Of a stretch of DNA of 64,000 nt, positions 9,743-19,611 are shown one piece after another. The position numbers and the translations under genes are program-made. Origin of the DNA: Bacillus glycinifermentans (GTDB lineage Bacteria; Bacillota; Bacilli; Bacillales; Bacillaceae); NCBI RefSeq assembly GCF_001042475.2, contig NZ_LECW02000045.1, positions 607,902 to 671,901 of the forward strand. Reading direction: 5' to 3'. Position 1 is the first letter of the stretch. Each line of letters begins with the position of its first letter. The notes beneath the pieces are model-generated. The model saw only the letters and a program-made list of their open reading frames with translations, was not told the origin of the DNA and made no database searches.

Positions 9743-11161
9743 ATGTATCAGAAAATTGCACGGATTATCGTTGCCGTCAGTCTGCTGTGCGGTTTATTAG
9801 CGGGAGCCGATCTGATGCCAAAAGCCGCAGCGACCGCTAAAGACGGAGGCGCAGCGAGAAACGAGGCGATGGAGAAGATCGAAAAGGCATACGATCTGAT
9901 CTCAAATGAATACGTGGAGCAGGTGGACAGGGAAAAGCTGCTGGAAGGAGCCATTCAGGGCATGCTTTCCACATTAAACGACCCATACTCGGTTTATATG
10001 GATAAACAGACTGCAAAACGGTTTTCGGATTCTCTTGATTCCTCCTTTGAAGGAATCGGTGCAGAAATCGGAATGGAAGAAAGAAAGATCATCATCGTCT
10101 CTCCTTTCAAACAATCGCCGGCTGAAAAAGCCGGATTAAAGCCGAACGATGAAATTATCAGCATTGACGGCGAATCGATGGCTGGAATGGATCTGAATGA
10201 TGCCGTATTAAAGATCAGGGGAAAAAAAGGATCGACGGTTACCCTGAAGGTTCACCGCCCCGGCATGAAAGATCAGCTTACATTTACGATCAAACGCGAC
10301 GAAATACCGCTTGAGACTGTTTTTGCCTCGGTGAAAAGAGTAAAGGGCAAGCCTGTCGGCTACATTGCGATTTCTTCCTTTTCAGAACATACGGCTAAAG
10401 ATTTTGCTGCTGAATTGAAAAAGCTCGAGAAAAAGGGAATTGATGGTCTTGTATTAGACGTCAGGGGCAATCCTGGCGGATATTTACAAAGTGTTGAAAA
10501 CATTTTAAAACATTTTGTGACAAAAGATCAGCCGTATATTCAAATTGCTGAGAGAAACGGCAATAAAAAACAATACTTCTCAAAGCTGAAGGAGAAAAAG
10601 TCTTATCCTGTAAGCGTCATTACGGATAAAGGAAGCGCATCCGCATCGGAAATTCTCGCCGGGGCTTTAAAAGAAGCGGGCGGATATCCTGTCGTCGGAG
10701 ATCCTTCCTTTGGAAAAGGCACCGTTCAGCAGGCCGTTCCGATGGGCGATGGAAGCAATATCAAATTGACGCTGTATAAATGGCTGACGCCAAAAGGAAA
10801 TTGGATCCATAAAAAAGGCATTCAGCCGACGATTCCCGTCACACAGCCGGCTTATTTTTCAGCAGGTCCGATTCAGCTTAAAGAACCTCTTAAACCGGAT
10901 ATGAACAACCGCGATATTAAGCGGGCGCAGCTTCTGCTCAAAAGTCTCGGCTTTGATTGCGGGCGATATGACGGATATTACAGCGAAGGCACTAAAAAAG
11001 CAGTGACGGCGTTTCAGGCACAAAACAAACTGAAACGGTCCGGAACAATTGACCAAAAAACGGCAAATACAATAAATCTCAGGATTGAGGAAAAAAAGCT
11101 GGATGAAAAGAACGATCTGCAGCTTCAAGCCGCATTAAACGTGTTGTTCACAAAAAAGTGA
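9743..11161 (+). CDS. ctpB: S41 carboxy-terminal processing protease CtpB
   Basis: CtpB is a secreted serine protease that cuts SpoIVFA and so helps release pro-sigma-K processing during sporulation. The 472-residue protein has an N-terminal membrane or signal segment, a PDZ domain (about residues 95-180, with PAEKAGLKPNDEI), the S41 protease domain (about 200-370), and a C-terminal peptidoglycan-binding_1 domain (about 385-450). The catalytic serine lies in DKGSASASE and the lysine in SFGKGTVQQ. GAGGAGG sits eight bases before the ATG. A sigma-G-like promoter lies upstream and a strong terminator downstream. Confidence 0.95.
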   Translation: MYQKIARIIVAVSLLCGLLAGADLMPKAAATAKDGGAARNEAMEKIEKAYDLISNEYVEQVDREKLLEGAIQGMLSTLNDPYSVYMDKQTAKRFSDSLDSSFEGIGAEIGMEERKIIIVSPFKQSPAEKAGLKPNDEIISIDGESMAGMDLNDAVLKIRGKKGSTVTLKVHRPGMKDQLTFTIKRDEIPLETVFASVKRVKGKPVGYIAISSFSEHTAKDFAAELKKLEKKGIDGLVLDVRGNPGGYLQSVENILKHFVTKDQPYIQIAERNGNKKQYFSKLKEKKSYPVSVITDKGSASASEILAGALKEAGGYPVVGDPSFGKGTVQQAVPMGDGSNIKLTLYKWLTPKGNWIHKKGIQPTIPVTQPAYFSAGPIQLKEPLKPDMNNRDIKRAQLLLKSLGFDCGRYDGYYSEGTKKAVTAFQAQNKLKRSGTIDQKTANTINLRIEEKKLDEKNDLQLQAALNVLFTKK

Positions 11162-11188
11162 GGAGGAAAGATACCCTCACTTTTTTTT
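11152..11188 (+). terminator. Rho-independent terminator after ctpB
   Basis: AAAAAAGTGAGG pairs with CCTCACTTTTTT across the ctpB stop, followed by further T residues. Confidence 0.92.
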
Positions 11189-11514
11189 ATTCTCAGAAAG
11201 TAATTTCTCAATCTTTTTACCTAAAATTTTTGTTTTTTCATAAAAAAAACATTCAGAATGAATAGAAATGACCCGATAAGAAAGTATATGGGAGACTTTA
11301 TTAGGATGTAAAGATGCAGTAAAAATGTAACTTTTGCAAGTTGTATAAATAATGAAAAGTTCTTAAAATAAGAAATGAACCTATCATAAATTATAATGCG
11401 TGCATTTTTTTTGCGGAGAATGTCAGCGCTAATTCGCGTTCTTCGTCTCTGTTTGGTGGAGTCGTCTGACGCTTGCGCTTTTCTTATATATAAATAATAA
11501 ATGGGGGTACACGA
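11189..11514 (+). promoter_or_regulatory. swrA upstream control region
   Basis: This A+T-rich 326-base region has no gene. It contains a consensus -10 (TATAAT, 11392-11397). Exactly 17 bases upstream of it ends a small perfect inverted repeat, TTCTTA-AAA-TAAGAA (11360-11374), which takes the place of the -35. swrA in B. subtilis is multiply regulated, so an activator site here is plausible but unproven. Confidence 0.45.
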
Positions 11515-11868
11515 TTGAAAAGGGCAAGTATTGTGAGAGAGAAAAAATACTATGAATTAGTGGAGCAATTAAAAGTTCGATCACAAGACGTTACGTTTTC
11601 CGCTACAAAGGCCGTAGGACTGCTTATGCTGTTCAGCAGATACCTCGTCAACTACACAACATTGGAAAGTGTCGATGACATCACCGAGGATTGCGCAGAA
11701 CTTTATTTTAATTATTTAATGGACAACCATAAGCGTCTGGGCATTAATTTAACAGATATCAAACGTTCCATGCAGCTGATTGGGGATATCCTGGATGTTG
11801 AGGTGAATCACTATTTAAAGGACTTTTCTTTGTCGAATGTGACGCTTTGGATGAGTCAGGAAAAATAA
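11515..11868 (+). CDS. swrA: Swarming motility regulator SwrA
   Basis: SwrA works with the response regulator DegU to activate the fla/che operon and so swarming motility. The 117-residue product matches SwrA throughout (start KRASIVREKKYYEL, end DFSLSNVTLWMSQEK) and has no recognised enzyme domain. It uses TTG as start codon, behind a GGGGGTACACGA-type site. In many domesticated B. subtilis strains the gene is broken by slippage in a run of A bases in codons 9-11. Here the corresponding codons read GAG AAA AAA, so the run is only six A and the frame is intact. It is followed by the structured region before minJ. Confidence 0.95.
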   Translation: MKRASIVREKKYYELVEQLKVRSQDVTFSATKAVGLLMLFSRYLVNYTTLESVDDITEDCAELYFNYLMDNHKRLGINLTDIKRSMQLIGDILDVEVNHYLKDFSLSNVTLWMSQEK

Positions 11869-11885
11869 ACCCGCGTTTACCATAC

Positions 11886-12141
11886 CCAAGCATTTTATTA
11901 TTTGTTAGAATAGTAATAAAATGCACCAGCTTGCCTTAAGATGCGCGCATTCGCTGCAGTGAATGCGCGTATGACAGGCGCCGGCGGTTTGCAAGATACG
12001 AAATGCTCGGCGTTTCGGCCGATAGGCACTGCCTAAAATGCCGCCCGCCGTCTTCTTCTGCAAACGCCTGGACAAGCTGGGTTTTCAAATTATACCCAAC
12101 GTAAAAGGCTGCCGGTTAACAGGCGGTTTTAAAATGCTTGG
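11886..12141 (+). ncRNA. Structured swrA-minJ intergenic element (candidate cis-acting leader or repeat element)
   Basis: The 280-base gap is full of ordered complementary segments. CCAAGCATTTTA (11886-11897) pairs over 12 bases with 12130-12141. CCAGCTTG (11926-11933) pairs with 12073-12080. A strong local hairpin uses CGCGCATTC (11944-11952) with 11961-11969. GGCGGTTTGCA (about 11983-11993) pairs with TGCAAACGCC (12059-12068) apart from one bulge. TGGGT and ACCCA close a hairpin at about 12078-12098. In conflict with the outer stem, GCATTTTATTA (11890-11900) also forms an 11-base hairpin with 11914-11924. The outer 3' strand ends two bases before the minJ ribosome-binding site. I know no named RNA family that fits. 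A palindromic repeat element is the alternative. Confidence 0.55.
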
Positions 12142-12160
12142 ATAGGCGGTGAACGTTTCC

Positions 12161-13375
12161 TTGTCAGTTGAAGATACTTTAATTGAACTTTTAAAAGGAG
12201 CAGGTATGTTCTTTTTGCATCCGCTCTTCTATTTAATGATGATCATGAGTCTTGCCTACGGCTATGCCCGGATCAAACGTGAAAGAAAGACATTTCAGAC
12301 GCGCATTGAAGATATACATGATGAATTCAAGTTTACATATTCTAAAGGACTTTTGGCGGGAATCCTCCTGTCCATTGTCTCTTTTGGCTTAGGCATCTCG
12401 CTTCCGCTCGGAATGCTCATTTTGATAGCGGCCGCGACTGCGATCTTTGCTTTGACATTCAGACAGAGCCTGCTGTCTTCGGCTTATACGCTTGGGTTGA
12501 GCATCGTGATCGGCTGCTGTATCGTTTATTTCTATCCGGAAGCTGCGGCTGCCGTTCTTCCGCAGCTGTCCCTTGCGAATTGGTCTGCGGCTGCGGTATT
12601 GCTCGGTCTTCTCTTAATAACAGAAGGCATACTGGCATACAAAACGGCTCATGTGCGGACGTCTCCGTCGATCGTGATGAGCAAGAGGGGGCTGCCGATC
12701 GGACAGCAAATCGCCGGCCGGACATGGCTTCTGCCATTGTTTATTCTGATTCCGGGCGACGCGATTCAATCCTCTGTTCCCTGGTGGCCCGTTTTAACGT
12801 TCAACGGAGACGCTTTTCAGTTATTGTGGATTCCGTATATCATCGGTTTCGGCCAGCGAGTGCAGGGATCGCTTCCAAGCGAAAGTATCAAGATTACGGC
12901 GAAGCGCATCAGCATTCTCGGCGGCATCACAGTGCTGATCGCAGCCGGGAGCGTATGGTGGCCGCCGCTTGCCGCCGCTGCAGCGGGAGCCGCTATAGCG
13001 GGAAGGGCTTTTTTAACATGGAAACAGCGGGTGAACGACAATTCCGCGCCTTTCTATTTTTCAAAAAGAGATCAGGGACTGATGGTTCTCGGCATCATTC
13101 CAAACACGCCGGCGGCCGATCTGGGCCTTCAGATTGGCGAGATTATTACGAAGGTCAACGGCGTAGAAGTGAAAAATGTGGCGGAGTTTTATGAAGCTTT
13201 GCAAAAAAACCGCGCCTTTTTCAAGCTTGAAGTGGTCGGTTTGAACAATGAAGTTCGTTTTGAACAAAGGGCTTCATACGAAGGAGAGCATCATGAACTC
13301 GGGATTATCTTCGTGAAAGAGGAGGGGCTTGCGTCCGAACATTCCGAGGCTGCAGCATCTGCTGAAACCTTTTAG
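12161..13375 (+). CDS. minJ: Division topology protein MinJ
   Basis: MinJ is a membrane protein that bridges DivIVA and MinD at cell poles and septa, and is needed for correct septum placement and for swarming. The 404-residue protein has several membrane helices in its first 300 residues and a C-terminal cytoplasmic PDZ domain (about 305-390, GIIPNTPAADLGLQIGEIITKVNG). I place the start at TTG 12161, where AGGCGGTGA (one mismatch to the ideal site) lies eight bases upstream and the protein begins MSVEDTLIELL like the B. subtilis protein. GTG 12149 is inside that site. Its leader contains the structured region described separately. Confidence 0.92.
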   Translation: MSVEDTLIELLKGAGMFFLHPLFYLMMIMSLAYGYARIKRERKTFQTRIEDIHDEFKFTYSKGLLAGILLSIVSFGLGISLPLGMLILIAAATAIFALTFRQSLLSSAYTLGLSIVIGCCIVYFYPEAAAAVLPQLSLANWSAAAVLLGLLLITEGILAYKTAHVRTSPSIVMSKRGLPIGQQIAGRTWLLPLFILIPGDAIQSSVPWWPVLTFNGDAFQLLWIPYIIGFGQRVQGSLPSESIKITAKRISILGGITVLIAAGSVWWPPLAAAAAGAAIAGRAFLTWKQRVNDNSAPFYFSKRDQGLMVLGIIPNTPAADLGLQIGEIITKVNGVEVKNVAEFYEALQKNRAFFKLEVVGLNNEVRFEQRASYEGEHHELGIIFVKEEGLASEHSEAAASAETF

Positions 13376-13389
13376 CATATTATTTTGAA

Positions 13390-13420
13390 GAAAGCGTCAT
13401 CGTCCGGCGCTTTTTCTTTT
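13390..13420 (+). terminator. Rho-independent terminator after minJ
   Basis: GAAAGCG pairs with CGCTTTTTC around an eleven-base loop, followed by a T-rich stretch. Confidence 0.75.
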
Positions 13421-13464
13421 GGTTAAAAGGATTTGTATATCGTGAGAAAAGGAGAATGAGAAAG

Positions 13465-13758
13465 ATGAAGACGGCTTTTCTAACCGGTGTTGCTGTTTGC
13501 CTTGTTTCGATCGTGATTTCGTTTGCGGCGGAGGATTGGACATTGGTTTTCAAAATTTCGGGTACGGCCGGCCTCGGCGCGGGTCTTCTTTCCGCTCTAT
13601 TTTCGGGCGCATTCGTCAGCGGGGACCGCTTCAGGGGAAATCACCATTCGGAAACGGAAGAGCATAGAAGGTCAAATCACAAGATGACGAACGCCCTCGC
13701 GTTTTTCGCGATTCCGAATCTGCTGGCGGCCGGTGTTTCGTTCTTTTTTGCGTTTTAA
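13465..13758 (+). CDS. Small membrane protein, DUF5316-like
   Basis: This 97-residue protein has three predicted membrane helices (about 5-25, 30-52 and 75-95) and a short charged, histidine-rich loop (RFRGNHHSETEEHRR) between the second and third. It resembles the small Bacillus membrane proteins grouped as DUF5316; no function is known. AAAAGGAG lies ten bases before ATG 13465, while ATG 13456 is almost on top of that site, so the later start is better. It stands alone between the minJ terminator and the csbA promoter. Confidence 0.7.
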   Translation: MKTAFLTGVAVCLVSIVISFAAEDWTLVFKISGTAGLGAGLLSALFSGAFVSGDRFRGNHHSETEEHRRSNHKMTNALAFFAIPNLLAAGVSFFFAF

Positions 13759-13820
13759 CGGGCTCTGTTTCGAATAGCGCCGCATGAAGGTGGGTATGAT
13801 AATGAAGTGAGTGTCTTGGT

Positions 13821-13849
13821 TTGTCCGTTTCTTTGTTCTTTAATATAAT
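13821..13849 (+). promoter_or_regulatory. Sigma-A-type promoter of csbA
   Basis: TTGTCC (13821-13826), 17 bases, then a perfect TATAAT (13844-13849), 34 bases before the csbA start. A GGGTAT at 13792-13797 resembles a sigma-B -10, but no matching -35 is correctly spaced. Confidence 0.65.
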
Positions 13850-13882
13850 CAAATAAGATCAAGAAACGTGAGGAGGGTTTTT

Positions 13883-14116
13883 GTGTTTACAAAAGCCGTT
13901 TTTGCACTAATTTTTCCTTTCTTGCTTGTCTTGTTTTTTACAAGGGTGACGTATAACCATTATGTAGGCATCGCCCTTACAGCCGCTTTATTGTTCGCCT
14001 CATATCTGAAAGGCTACACGGAAACCTTTTTTATCGTTGGAGTCGATATTGTCTCCCTCGTGGCCGGAGCGCTGTATGCCGCCAAAAAAGCGGCCGAAAA
14101 GAAGGAAGAATCATAG
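13883..14116 (+). CDS. csbA: CsbA membrane protein
   Basis: CsbA is a small membrane protein of unknown biochemical role, first found as a sigma-B controlled stress gene in B. subtilis. The 77-residue product has two to three hydrophobic helices, the conserved core YLKGYTETFFIVG and a lysine/glutamate-rich C-terminus. GTG 13883 with AGGAGGG seven bases upstream gives a protein aligned with B. subtilis CsbA; a longer reading from 13868 would start inside the ribosome-binding site. It lies directly upstream of uvrB, as in B. subtilis, but a terminator separates them. Confidence 0.88.
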   Translation: MFTKAVFALIFPFLLVLFFTRVTYNHYVGIALTAALLFASYLKGYTETFFIVGVDIVSLVAGALYAAKKAAEKKEES

Positions 14117-14140
14117 AACCCGTTTGGATGTATTGCCGCG

Positions 14141-14176
14141 AACCCTGCTTTTGAAGATAAAAGGAGGGGTTTTTTG
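14141..14176 (+). terminator. Rho-independent terminator after csbA
   Basis: AACCC/GGGTT and CTTTT/AAAAG form a two-part stem, followed by six T residues. Confidence 0.75.
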
Positions 14177-14217
14177 ATAGATGGAAAACGGCGGAAGGCG
14201 CAGGAAAATACGAAAAC

Positions 14218-14231
14218 CGAACTTTAGTTCG
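14218..14231 (+). promoter_or_regulatory. LexA (DinR) operator of uvrBA
   Basis: CGAACTTTAGTTCG is a perfect match to the Bacillus SOS box core CGAAC-N4-GTTCG. It overlaps the expected -35 region for a -10 at TAAAAT (14252-14257). uvrBA should therefore be repressed by LexA and induced by DNA damage. Confidence 0.92.
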
Positions 14232-14298
14232 TATTTTTCTGTCGGATGTGTTAAAATAATAGAACAGGAAGATTTCGTAAGGAAACGGAGGCTTTTTT

Positions 14299-16284
14299 GT
14301 GAAAGACCGCTTTGAATTAGTCTCAAATTATCAGCCCCAGGGAGATCAGCCGAAAGCGATCGAACAGCTTGTGGAAGGCATACGGGAAGGCAAAAAGCAT
14401 CAGACGCTTCTGGGCGCGACAGGTACAGGGAAGACGTTCACCATTTCAAATGTGATTCAAGAGGTCAATAAACCGACCCTCGTCATCGCCCACAACAAAA
14501 CGCTTGCCGGACAGCTGTACAGCGAGTTTAAGGAATTTTTCCCTAACAACGCAGTCGAGTATTTTGTGAGCTATTACGATTACTATCAACCTGAGGCGTA
14601 TGTTCCGCAGACTGATACGTTTATAGAAAAAGACGCCAGCATTAATGATGAAATAGATAAATTAAGGCACTCGGCCACATCGGCGCTTTTCGAACGCAAA
14701 GATGTCATCATCGTGGCGAGTGTCTCTTGTATTTACGGTTTGGGTTCGCCTGAGGAATACAAAGAACTCGTGCTCTCGCTGAGAACGGAAATGGAAATCG
14801 AGCGAAACGAGCTTCTCAGAAAGCTCGTCGATATCCAGTACGCGCGCAATGACATCGATTTCCAGCGCGGGACGTTCAGGGTGCGCGGGGATGTCGTCGA
14901 AATCTTTCCGGCTTCAAGGGATGAGCACTGCATCCGGGTCGAATTTTTCGGTGACGAAATCGAGCGGATCAGGGAAGTTGACGCACTGACGGGCGAAATT
15001 TTGGGTGAGCGCGATCATATCGCGATTTTTCCGGCTTCCCACTTCGTCACCCGTGAGGAAAAAATGAAAAAAGCGATCTTGAATATTGAGGCGGAGCTTG
15101 AAGAGCGGCTCAAGGTTCTGCGCGACGAAGGCAAGCTTCTCGAGGCCCAGCGCCTGGAGCAGCGTACGAAATACGATCTGGAAATGATGCGGGAAATGGG
15201 CTTCTGCTCGGGCATCGAGAACTATTCGCGGCATTTAACGCTCCGCCCGGCGGGCTCCACCCCGTATACGCTCCTCGATTATTTTCCGGATGACTTTCTG
15301 ATGGTCATCGATGAGTCGCATGTCACCATTCCGCAGGTCAGGGGGATGTATAACGGCGACCAGGCGAGAAAACAGGTGCTCGTCGACCACGGGTTCCGGC
15401 TTCCGTCGGCTTTGGATAACAGGCCGCTGAGGTTCGAGGAGTTTGAAAAACACATTCATAACATCGTGTATGTATCAGCGACACCGGGCCCTTATGAGAT
15501 TGAGCATACCCCTGAAATGGTCGAGCAGATCATCCGGCCGACCGGGCTGCTTGATCCGATCATCGATGTAAGGCCGATCGAAGGGCAGATCGATGATCTC
15601 ATCGGCGAAATCAGGCTGAGAATCGACCGGAACGAACGCGTTCTCGTCACAACGCTGACGAAAAAAATGTCAGAGGATTTGACGGATTACCTGAAGGAGA
15701 TCGGAATAAAGGTTACATACCTGCATTCCGAAATCAAAACGCTTGAACGGATCGAAATCATCCGCGATCTCCGTCTCGGCAAGCATGATGTCCTCGTCGG
15801 CATCAACCTGTTAAGGGAAGGTTTGGACATTCCGGAGGTTTCGCTCGTTGCGATACTGGATGCCGATAAAGAAGGCTTCCTCCGCTCCGAGCGCTCCCTG
15901 ATCCAAACGATCGGCCGGGCGGCAAGAAACGCCGACGGCCGGGTCATTATGTACGCGGATAAAATCACGAATTCCATGGAGATCGCGATCAATGAGACGA
16001 AGCGCCGCCGCGAGCAGCAGGAAGCATTTAACCGGAAACACGGCATTACGCCGAAAACGATCAACAAAAAGATCCGCGACGTCATCCGCGCAACCTATGC
16101 GGCTGAGGAGCAGGAAGAATATAAAGTAAAAGAGGAACCGAAGCTTTCGAAATTGACGAAGAAAGAGCGGGAAAAAGTGATCGCACAGATGGAGCACGAT
16201 ATGAAGGAAGCCGCAAAAGCGCTTGACTTCGAACGCGCCGCCGAGCTTCGGGACTTACTTCTAGAGCTAAAATCGGAAGGGTGA
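14299..16284 (+). CDS. uvrB: UvrABC excinuclease subunit B
   Basis: UvrB is the damage-verifying helicase-like subunit of nucleotide excision repair; it is loaded by UvrA and recruits UvrC. The 661-residue protein, the same length as in B. subtilis, has Walker A GATGTGKT (about 39-46), the beta-hairpin region with [11 protein letters not shown], a DESH Walker B box, the helicase motif QTIGRAARN, and the C-terminal UVR motif ([15 protein letters not shown]) that binds UvrC. It starts at GTG 14299 behind ACGGAGG. uvrA follows after seven bases in one LexA-controlled operon. Confidence 0.98.
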   Translation: MKDRFELVSNYQPQGDQPKAIEQLVEGIREGKKHQTLLGATGTGKTFTISNVIQEVNKPTLVIAHNKTLAGQLYSEFKEFFPNNAVEYFVSYYDYYQPEAYVPQTDTFIEKDASINDEIDKLRHSATSALFERKDVIIVASVSCIYGLGSPEEYKELVLSLRTEMEIERNELLRKLVDIQYARNDIDFQRGTFRVRGDVVEIFPASRDEHCIRVEFFGDEIERIREVDALTGEILGERDHIAIFPASHFVTREEKMKKAILNIEAELEERLKVLRDEGKLLEAQRLEQRTKYDLEMMREMGFCSGIENYSRHLTLRPAGSTPYTLLDYFPDDFLMVIDESHVTIPQVRGMYNGDQARKQVLVDHGFRLPSALDNRPLRFEEFEKHIHNIVYVSATPGPYEIEHTPEMVEQIIRPTGLLDPIIDVRPIEGQIDDLIGEIRLRIDRNERVLVTTLTKKMSEDLTDYLKEIGIKVTYLHSEIKTLERIEIIRDLRLGKHDVLVGINLLREGLDIPEVSLVAILDADKEGFLRSERSLIQTIGRAARNADGRVIMYADKITNSMEIAINETKRRREQQEAFNRKHGITPKTINKKIRDVIRATYAAEEQEEYKVKEEPKLSKLTKKEREKVIAQMEHDMKEAAKALDFERAAELRDLLLELKSEG

Positions 16285-16291
16285 ATAGAGT

Positions 16292-19165
16292 ATGGCAATG
16301 GAACGAATAGAGGTGAAAGGAGCAAGGGCTCATAATCTGAAAAACATCGACGTCTCCATCCCCCGGGATAAGCTGGTCGTTCTGACGGGCCTGTCCGGGT
16401 CAGGGAAGTCCTCTCTTGCGTTCGACACGATTTACGCTGAGGGGCAAAGGCGTTATGTCGAGTCTCTTTCCGCATATGCCCGCCAGTTTTTAGGGCAGAT
16501 GGACAAACCGGATGTGGACGCGATCGAGGGCCTGTCACCGGCTATCAGCATCGACCAGAAAACGACGAGCCGCAACCCCCGCTCAACGGTCGGAACGGTA
16601 ACGGAAATCTATGATTATCTGCGCCTCTTGTATGCGAGAATCGGAAAGCCGGTCTGTCCGGTCCACGGCATCGAAATAACGTCACAGACGATTGAACAGA
16701 TGACAGACCGGATTTTGGAATATCCGGAGCGCACGAAGATTCAAGTGCTTGCACCGGTCGTATCAGGACGAAAAGGAGCGCACGTCAAAGTCCTTGATCA
16801 GATCAGAAAGCAGGGCTATGTGAGAGTCCGGATCGACGGGGAGATGAACGATCTTTCAGAAGATATCGAGCTTGAAAAAAACAAAAAGCATTCGATTGAA
16901 GTCGTTGTCGATCGTATCGTCGTCAAAGAAGGCGTGACAGCGCGTCTTTCTGATTCGCTTGAAACCGCGCTCCGCCTCGGCGAAGGACGGGTTATTATCG
17001 ATGTCATCGGTCAGGAGGAGCTGCTTTTCAGCGAGCACCACGCCTGTCCGCACTGCGGATTTTCGATCGGTGAGCTTGAGCCGAGAATGTTTTCCTTTAA
17101 CAGTCCGTTCGGCGCCTGCCCAAGCTGCGACGGTCTCGGGGCCAAGCTTGAGGTCGACGTCGATCTCGTCATTCCGAACCATGAGCTGACGCTTAAAGAC
17201 CACGCGATCGCACCGTGGGAGCCGACGAGCTCGCAATACTATCCAAAGCTTTTGGAAGCGGTGTGCAACCATTACGGAATCGATATGGACGTGCCGGTTA
17301 AAGAGCTGCCGAAGCACCATCTTGACAAAATCCTTTACGGCAGCGACGGCGAGCAGATATATTTCAGATACGAAAATGATTTCGGCCAGATTCGCGAAAA
17401 TTACATTGAGTTTGAAGGCGTCATCCGCAATGTCGAAAGGCGCTATAAAGAAACGGGTTCCGACTACATCCGCGAACAGATGGAAAAATACATGGCCAAT
17501 CAGCCGTGTCCTTCATGCAAAGGATACCGCCTGAAAAAAGAAGCCCTGGCAGTGCTGATCGACGGCCTTCATATCGGGAAGATCACGGACATGTCCGTGG
17601 CAAACGGACTTGAGTTTTTCCGCAGTTTGCAGCTTTCCGAAAAAGATATGCAGATCGCCAATCTGATTTTGCGGGAAATTGAGGAAAGGCTCGGATTTTT
17701 AAATAATGTCGGCCTTGATTATTTGACGCTCAGCCGGGCGGCAGGTACGCTCTCCGGCGGAGAAGCGCAGCGGATCCGTCTCGCGACGCAGATCGGATCC
17801 AGGCTGACCGGTGTGCTTTATATCCTTGATGAACCGTCAATCGGTCTTCATCAACGGGACAACGACCGCCTGATTGACACGATGAAAAACATGAGGGATA
17901 TCGGCAACACGCTGATTGTCGTCGAACACGATGAAGATACAATGCTTGCCGCCGACTATTTAATCGATATCGGGCCGGGAGCGGGCGTCCACGGAGGCGA
18001 AGTGATTTCGGCGGGAACGCCTGAAGAAGTCATGAATGATGACAAGTCATTGACAGGGCAGTACCTCTCAGGGAAAAAGTTCATTCCCCTGCCTGCTGAA
18101 CGGCGAAAGCCGGACGGCCGTTTTATCGAAGTGAAAGGGGCAAAGGAAAACAACCTGAAAAACGTTTCCGTGAAGTTTCCGCTTGGCGTGTTCACCGCCG
18201 TCACGGGTGTTTCCGGATCGGGCAAAAGTACACTCGTCAATGAAATTCTCCACAAAACGCTTGCCCAAAAGCTGCATCGTGCAAAGACAAAGCCGGGAGA
18301 AGCCAAGGAAATCAAAGGAGTCGAGCATCTTGATAAGGTGATTGACATCGACCAGTCGCCGATCGGCCGGACACCCCGGTCAAACCCTGCCACATATACG
18401 GGCGTGTTTGATGATATACGGGATGTGTTTGCTCAGACGAACGAAGCCAAAGTCAGAGGATACAAAAAAGGCCGCTTCAGCTTCAACGTGAAAGGCGGAC
18501 GCTGTGAAGCATGCAAAGGCGACGGCATCATCAAAATTGAAATGCATTTTCTGCCTGATGTGTATGTGCCTTGCGAAGTCTGCCACGGCAAACGGTACAA
18601 CCGGGAGACGCTGCAGGTGAAGTACAAAGGAAAAAATATCGCCGATGTGCTTGAAATGACAGTCGAAAATGCGGTTCAGTTTTTTGAAAACATACCGAAG
18701 ATTAAGCGCAAGCTTCAAACCCTTTATGATGTCGGCCTCGGCTACATCACGCTCGGCCAGCCTGCGACGACGCTTTCCGGAGGAGAGGCGCAGCGCGTCA
18801 AGCTGGCATCTGAGCTGCACCGCCGGTCAACAGGAAGGTCTCTTTACATTTTGGACGAGCCGACTACCGGTCTGCATGTCGATGATATTGCAAGGCTTTT
18901 GACCGTCCTTCAGCGTCTGGTCGAAAACGGTGATACCGTGCTTGTCATTGAGCACAATCTCGATGTGATCAAGGCGGCCGATTACTTGATTGATTTAGGG
19001 CCTGAAGGAGGGGAAGGCGGCGGAAACATTGTTGCCTCCGGACCGCCTGAAGACGTGATCAAGGTCGAAGCTTCCTATACAGGGCGCTATTTAAAGCCGG
19101 TGATTGAACGCGACAAAAACAGAATGAAAAAACGGCTTCAGGAAAAAGAAGCCGTCAGACCATAA
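16292..19165 (+). CDS. uvrA: UvrABC excinuclease subunit A
   Basis: UvrA is the dimeric damage-recognition ATPase of nucleotide excision repair. The 957-residue protein has the duplicated ABC architecture: Walker A motifs GLSGSGKSS (about 32) and GVSGSGKST (about 640), two ABC signatures (both LSGGEAQR) and two Walker B boxes (ILDEPS and ILDEPT). Zinc motifs are visible at CPHCGF...CPSC, at CPSCKGYR and at CEACKGDG...CEVCHG. It is co-transcribed with uvrB and ends at a strong terminator. Length and order are as in B. subtilis. Confidence 0.98.
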   Translation: MAMERIEVKGARAHNLKNIDVSIPRDKLVVLTGLSGSGKSSLAFDTIYAEGQRRYVESLSAYARQFLGQMDKPDVDAIEGLSPAISIDQKTTSRNPRSTVGTVTEIYDYLRLLYARIGKPVCPVHGIEITSQTIEQMTDRILEYPERTKIQVLAPVVSGRKGAHVKVLDQIRKQGYVRVRIDGEMNDLSEDIELEKNKKHSIEVVVDRIVVKEGVTARLSDSLETALRLGEGRVIIDVIGQEELLFSEHHACPHCGFSIGELEPRMFSFNSPFGACPSCDGLGAKLEVDVDLVIPNHELTLKDHAIAPWEPTSSQYYPKLLEAVCNHYGIDMDVPVKELPKHHLDKILYGSDGEQIYFRYENDFGQIRENYIEFEGVIRNVERRYKETGSDYIREQMEKYMANQPCPSCKGYRLKKEALAVLIDGLHIGKITDMSVANGLEFFRSLQLSEKDMQIANLILREIEERLGFLNNVGLDYLTLSRAAGTLSGGEAQRIRLATQIGSRLTGVLYILDEPSIGLHQRDNDRLIDTMKNMRDIGNTLIVVEHDEDTMLAADYLIDIGPGAGVHGGEVISAGTPEEVMNDDKSLTGQYLSGKKFIPLPAERRKPDGRFIEVKGAKENNLKNVSVKFPLGVFTAVTGVSGSGKSTLVNEILHKTLAQKLHRAKTKPGEAKEIKGVEHLDKVIDIDQSPIGRTPRSNPATYTGVFDDIRDVFAQTNEAKVRGYKKGRFSFNVKGGRCEACKGDGIIKIEMHFLPDVYVPCEVCHGKRYNRETLQVKYKGKNIADVLEMTVENAVQFFENIPKIKRKLQTLYDVGLGYITLGQPATTLSGGEAQRVKLASELHRRSTGRSLYILDEPTTGLHVDDIARLLTVLQRLVENGDTVLVIEHNLDVIKAADYLIDLGPEGGEGGGNIVASGPPEDVIKVEASYTGRYLKPVIERDKNRMKKRLQEKEAVRP

Positions 19166-19174
19166 GCAATCGAG

Positions 19175-19202
19175 GCTGCCGACGCAACGTCGGCAGCTTT
19201 TT
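19175..19202 (+). terminator. Rho-independent terminator after uvrBA
   Basis: A perfect nine-base stem (GCTGCCGAC with GTCGGCAGC), loop GCAAC, then TTTTT. Confidence 0.95.
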
Positions 19203-19257
19203 AGAATATAGAAAAAGCCGCGGCTTAGCGGGCAAACGGGCCGGCAGCCGGGATGAC

Positions 19258-19488
19258 CTATTCTTTTTTCTGCCCGAGGATTTGTTTCACCGCTTCCATC
19301 AGACTGTTAGTGATATGTGTGCTGCTGCTGAGCAACACTTTCAGATAGCGGATATCATTCGAAAGCGGAGACGCGAAGTTAACCGATTCCAAGTGATTAA
19401 TGATCCCTTGGTTGATCCTTTTTTGTTCCTGAATCAGTTCAAAAAGCTGCGGGGGGTATGGCCCATGTTCCTCCGGTCTTTGTTTCAT
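19258..19488 (-). CDS. yvkN: Small uncharacterised protein (YvkN position)
   Basis: This 76-residue soluble protein is mostly alpha-helical by composition (LFELIQEQKRINQGI, ITNSLMEAVKQIL) and has no domain I recognise. A good AAGGAGG site lies seven bases before its ATG on the minus strand, which supports it as a real gene. It sits between uvrA and yvlA, on the opposite strand, where B. subtilis has the small gene yvkN; the symbol rests on position and size and is therefore tentative. Confidence 0.65.
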   Translation of the reverse strand: MKQRPEEHGPYPPQLFELIQEQKRINQGIINHLESVNFASPLSNDIRYLKVLLSSSTHITNSLMEAVKQILGQKKE

Positions 19489-19611
19489 GACGCCGCCTCC
19501 TTTTCTTTACTGGGCTTTGCCCATATTGTAAAGGGTTATAAAAAAAGAATCTATTCATAAAATCTAAAAAAATCATTTTGCGAAGATTGACGCATGCCCA
19601 TCGAATGAAAT

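Noticed and set aside
13767..13797. Sigma-B promoter for csbA (GTTTCG and GGGTAT)
   Set aside because: The spacing is 19 bases instead of about 12-15. A well-spaced sigma-A promoter lies closer to the gene.
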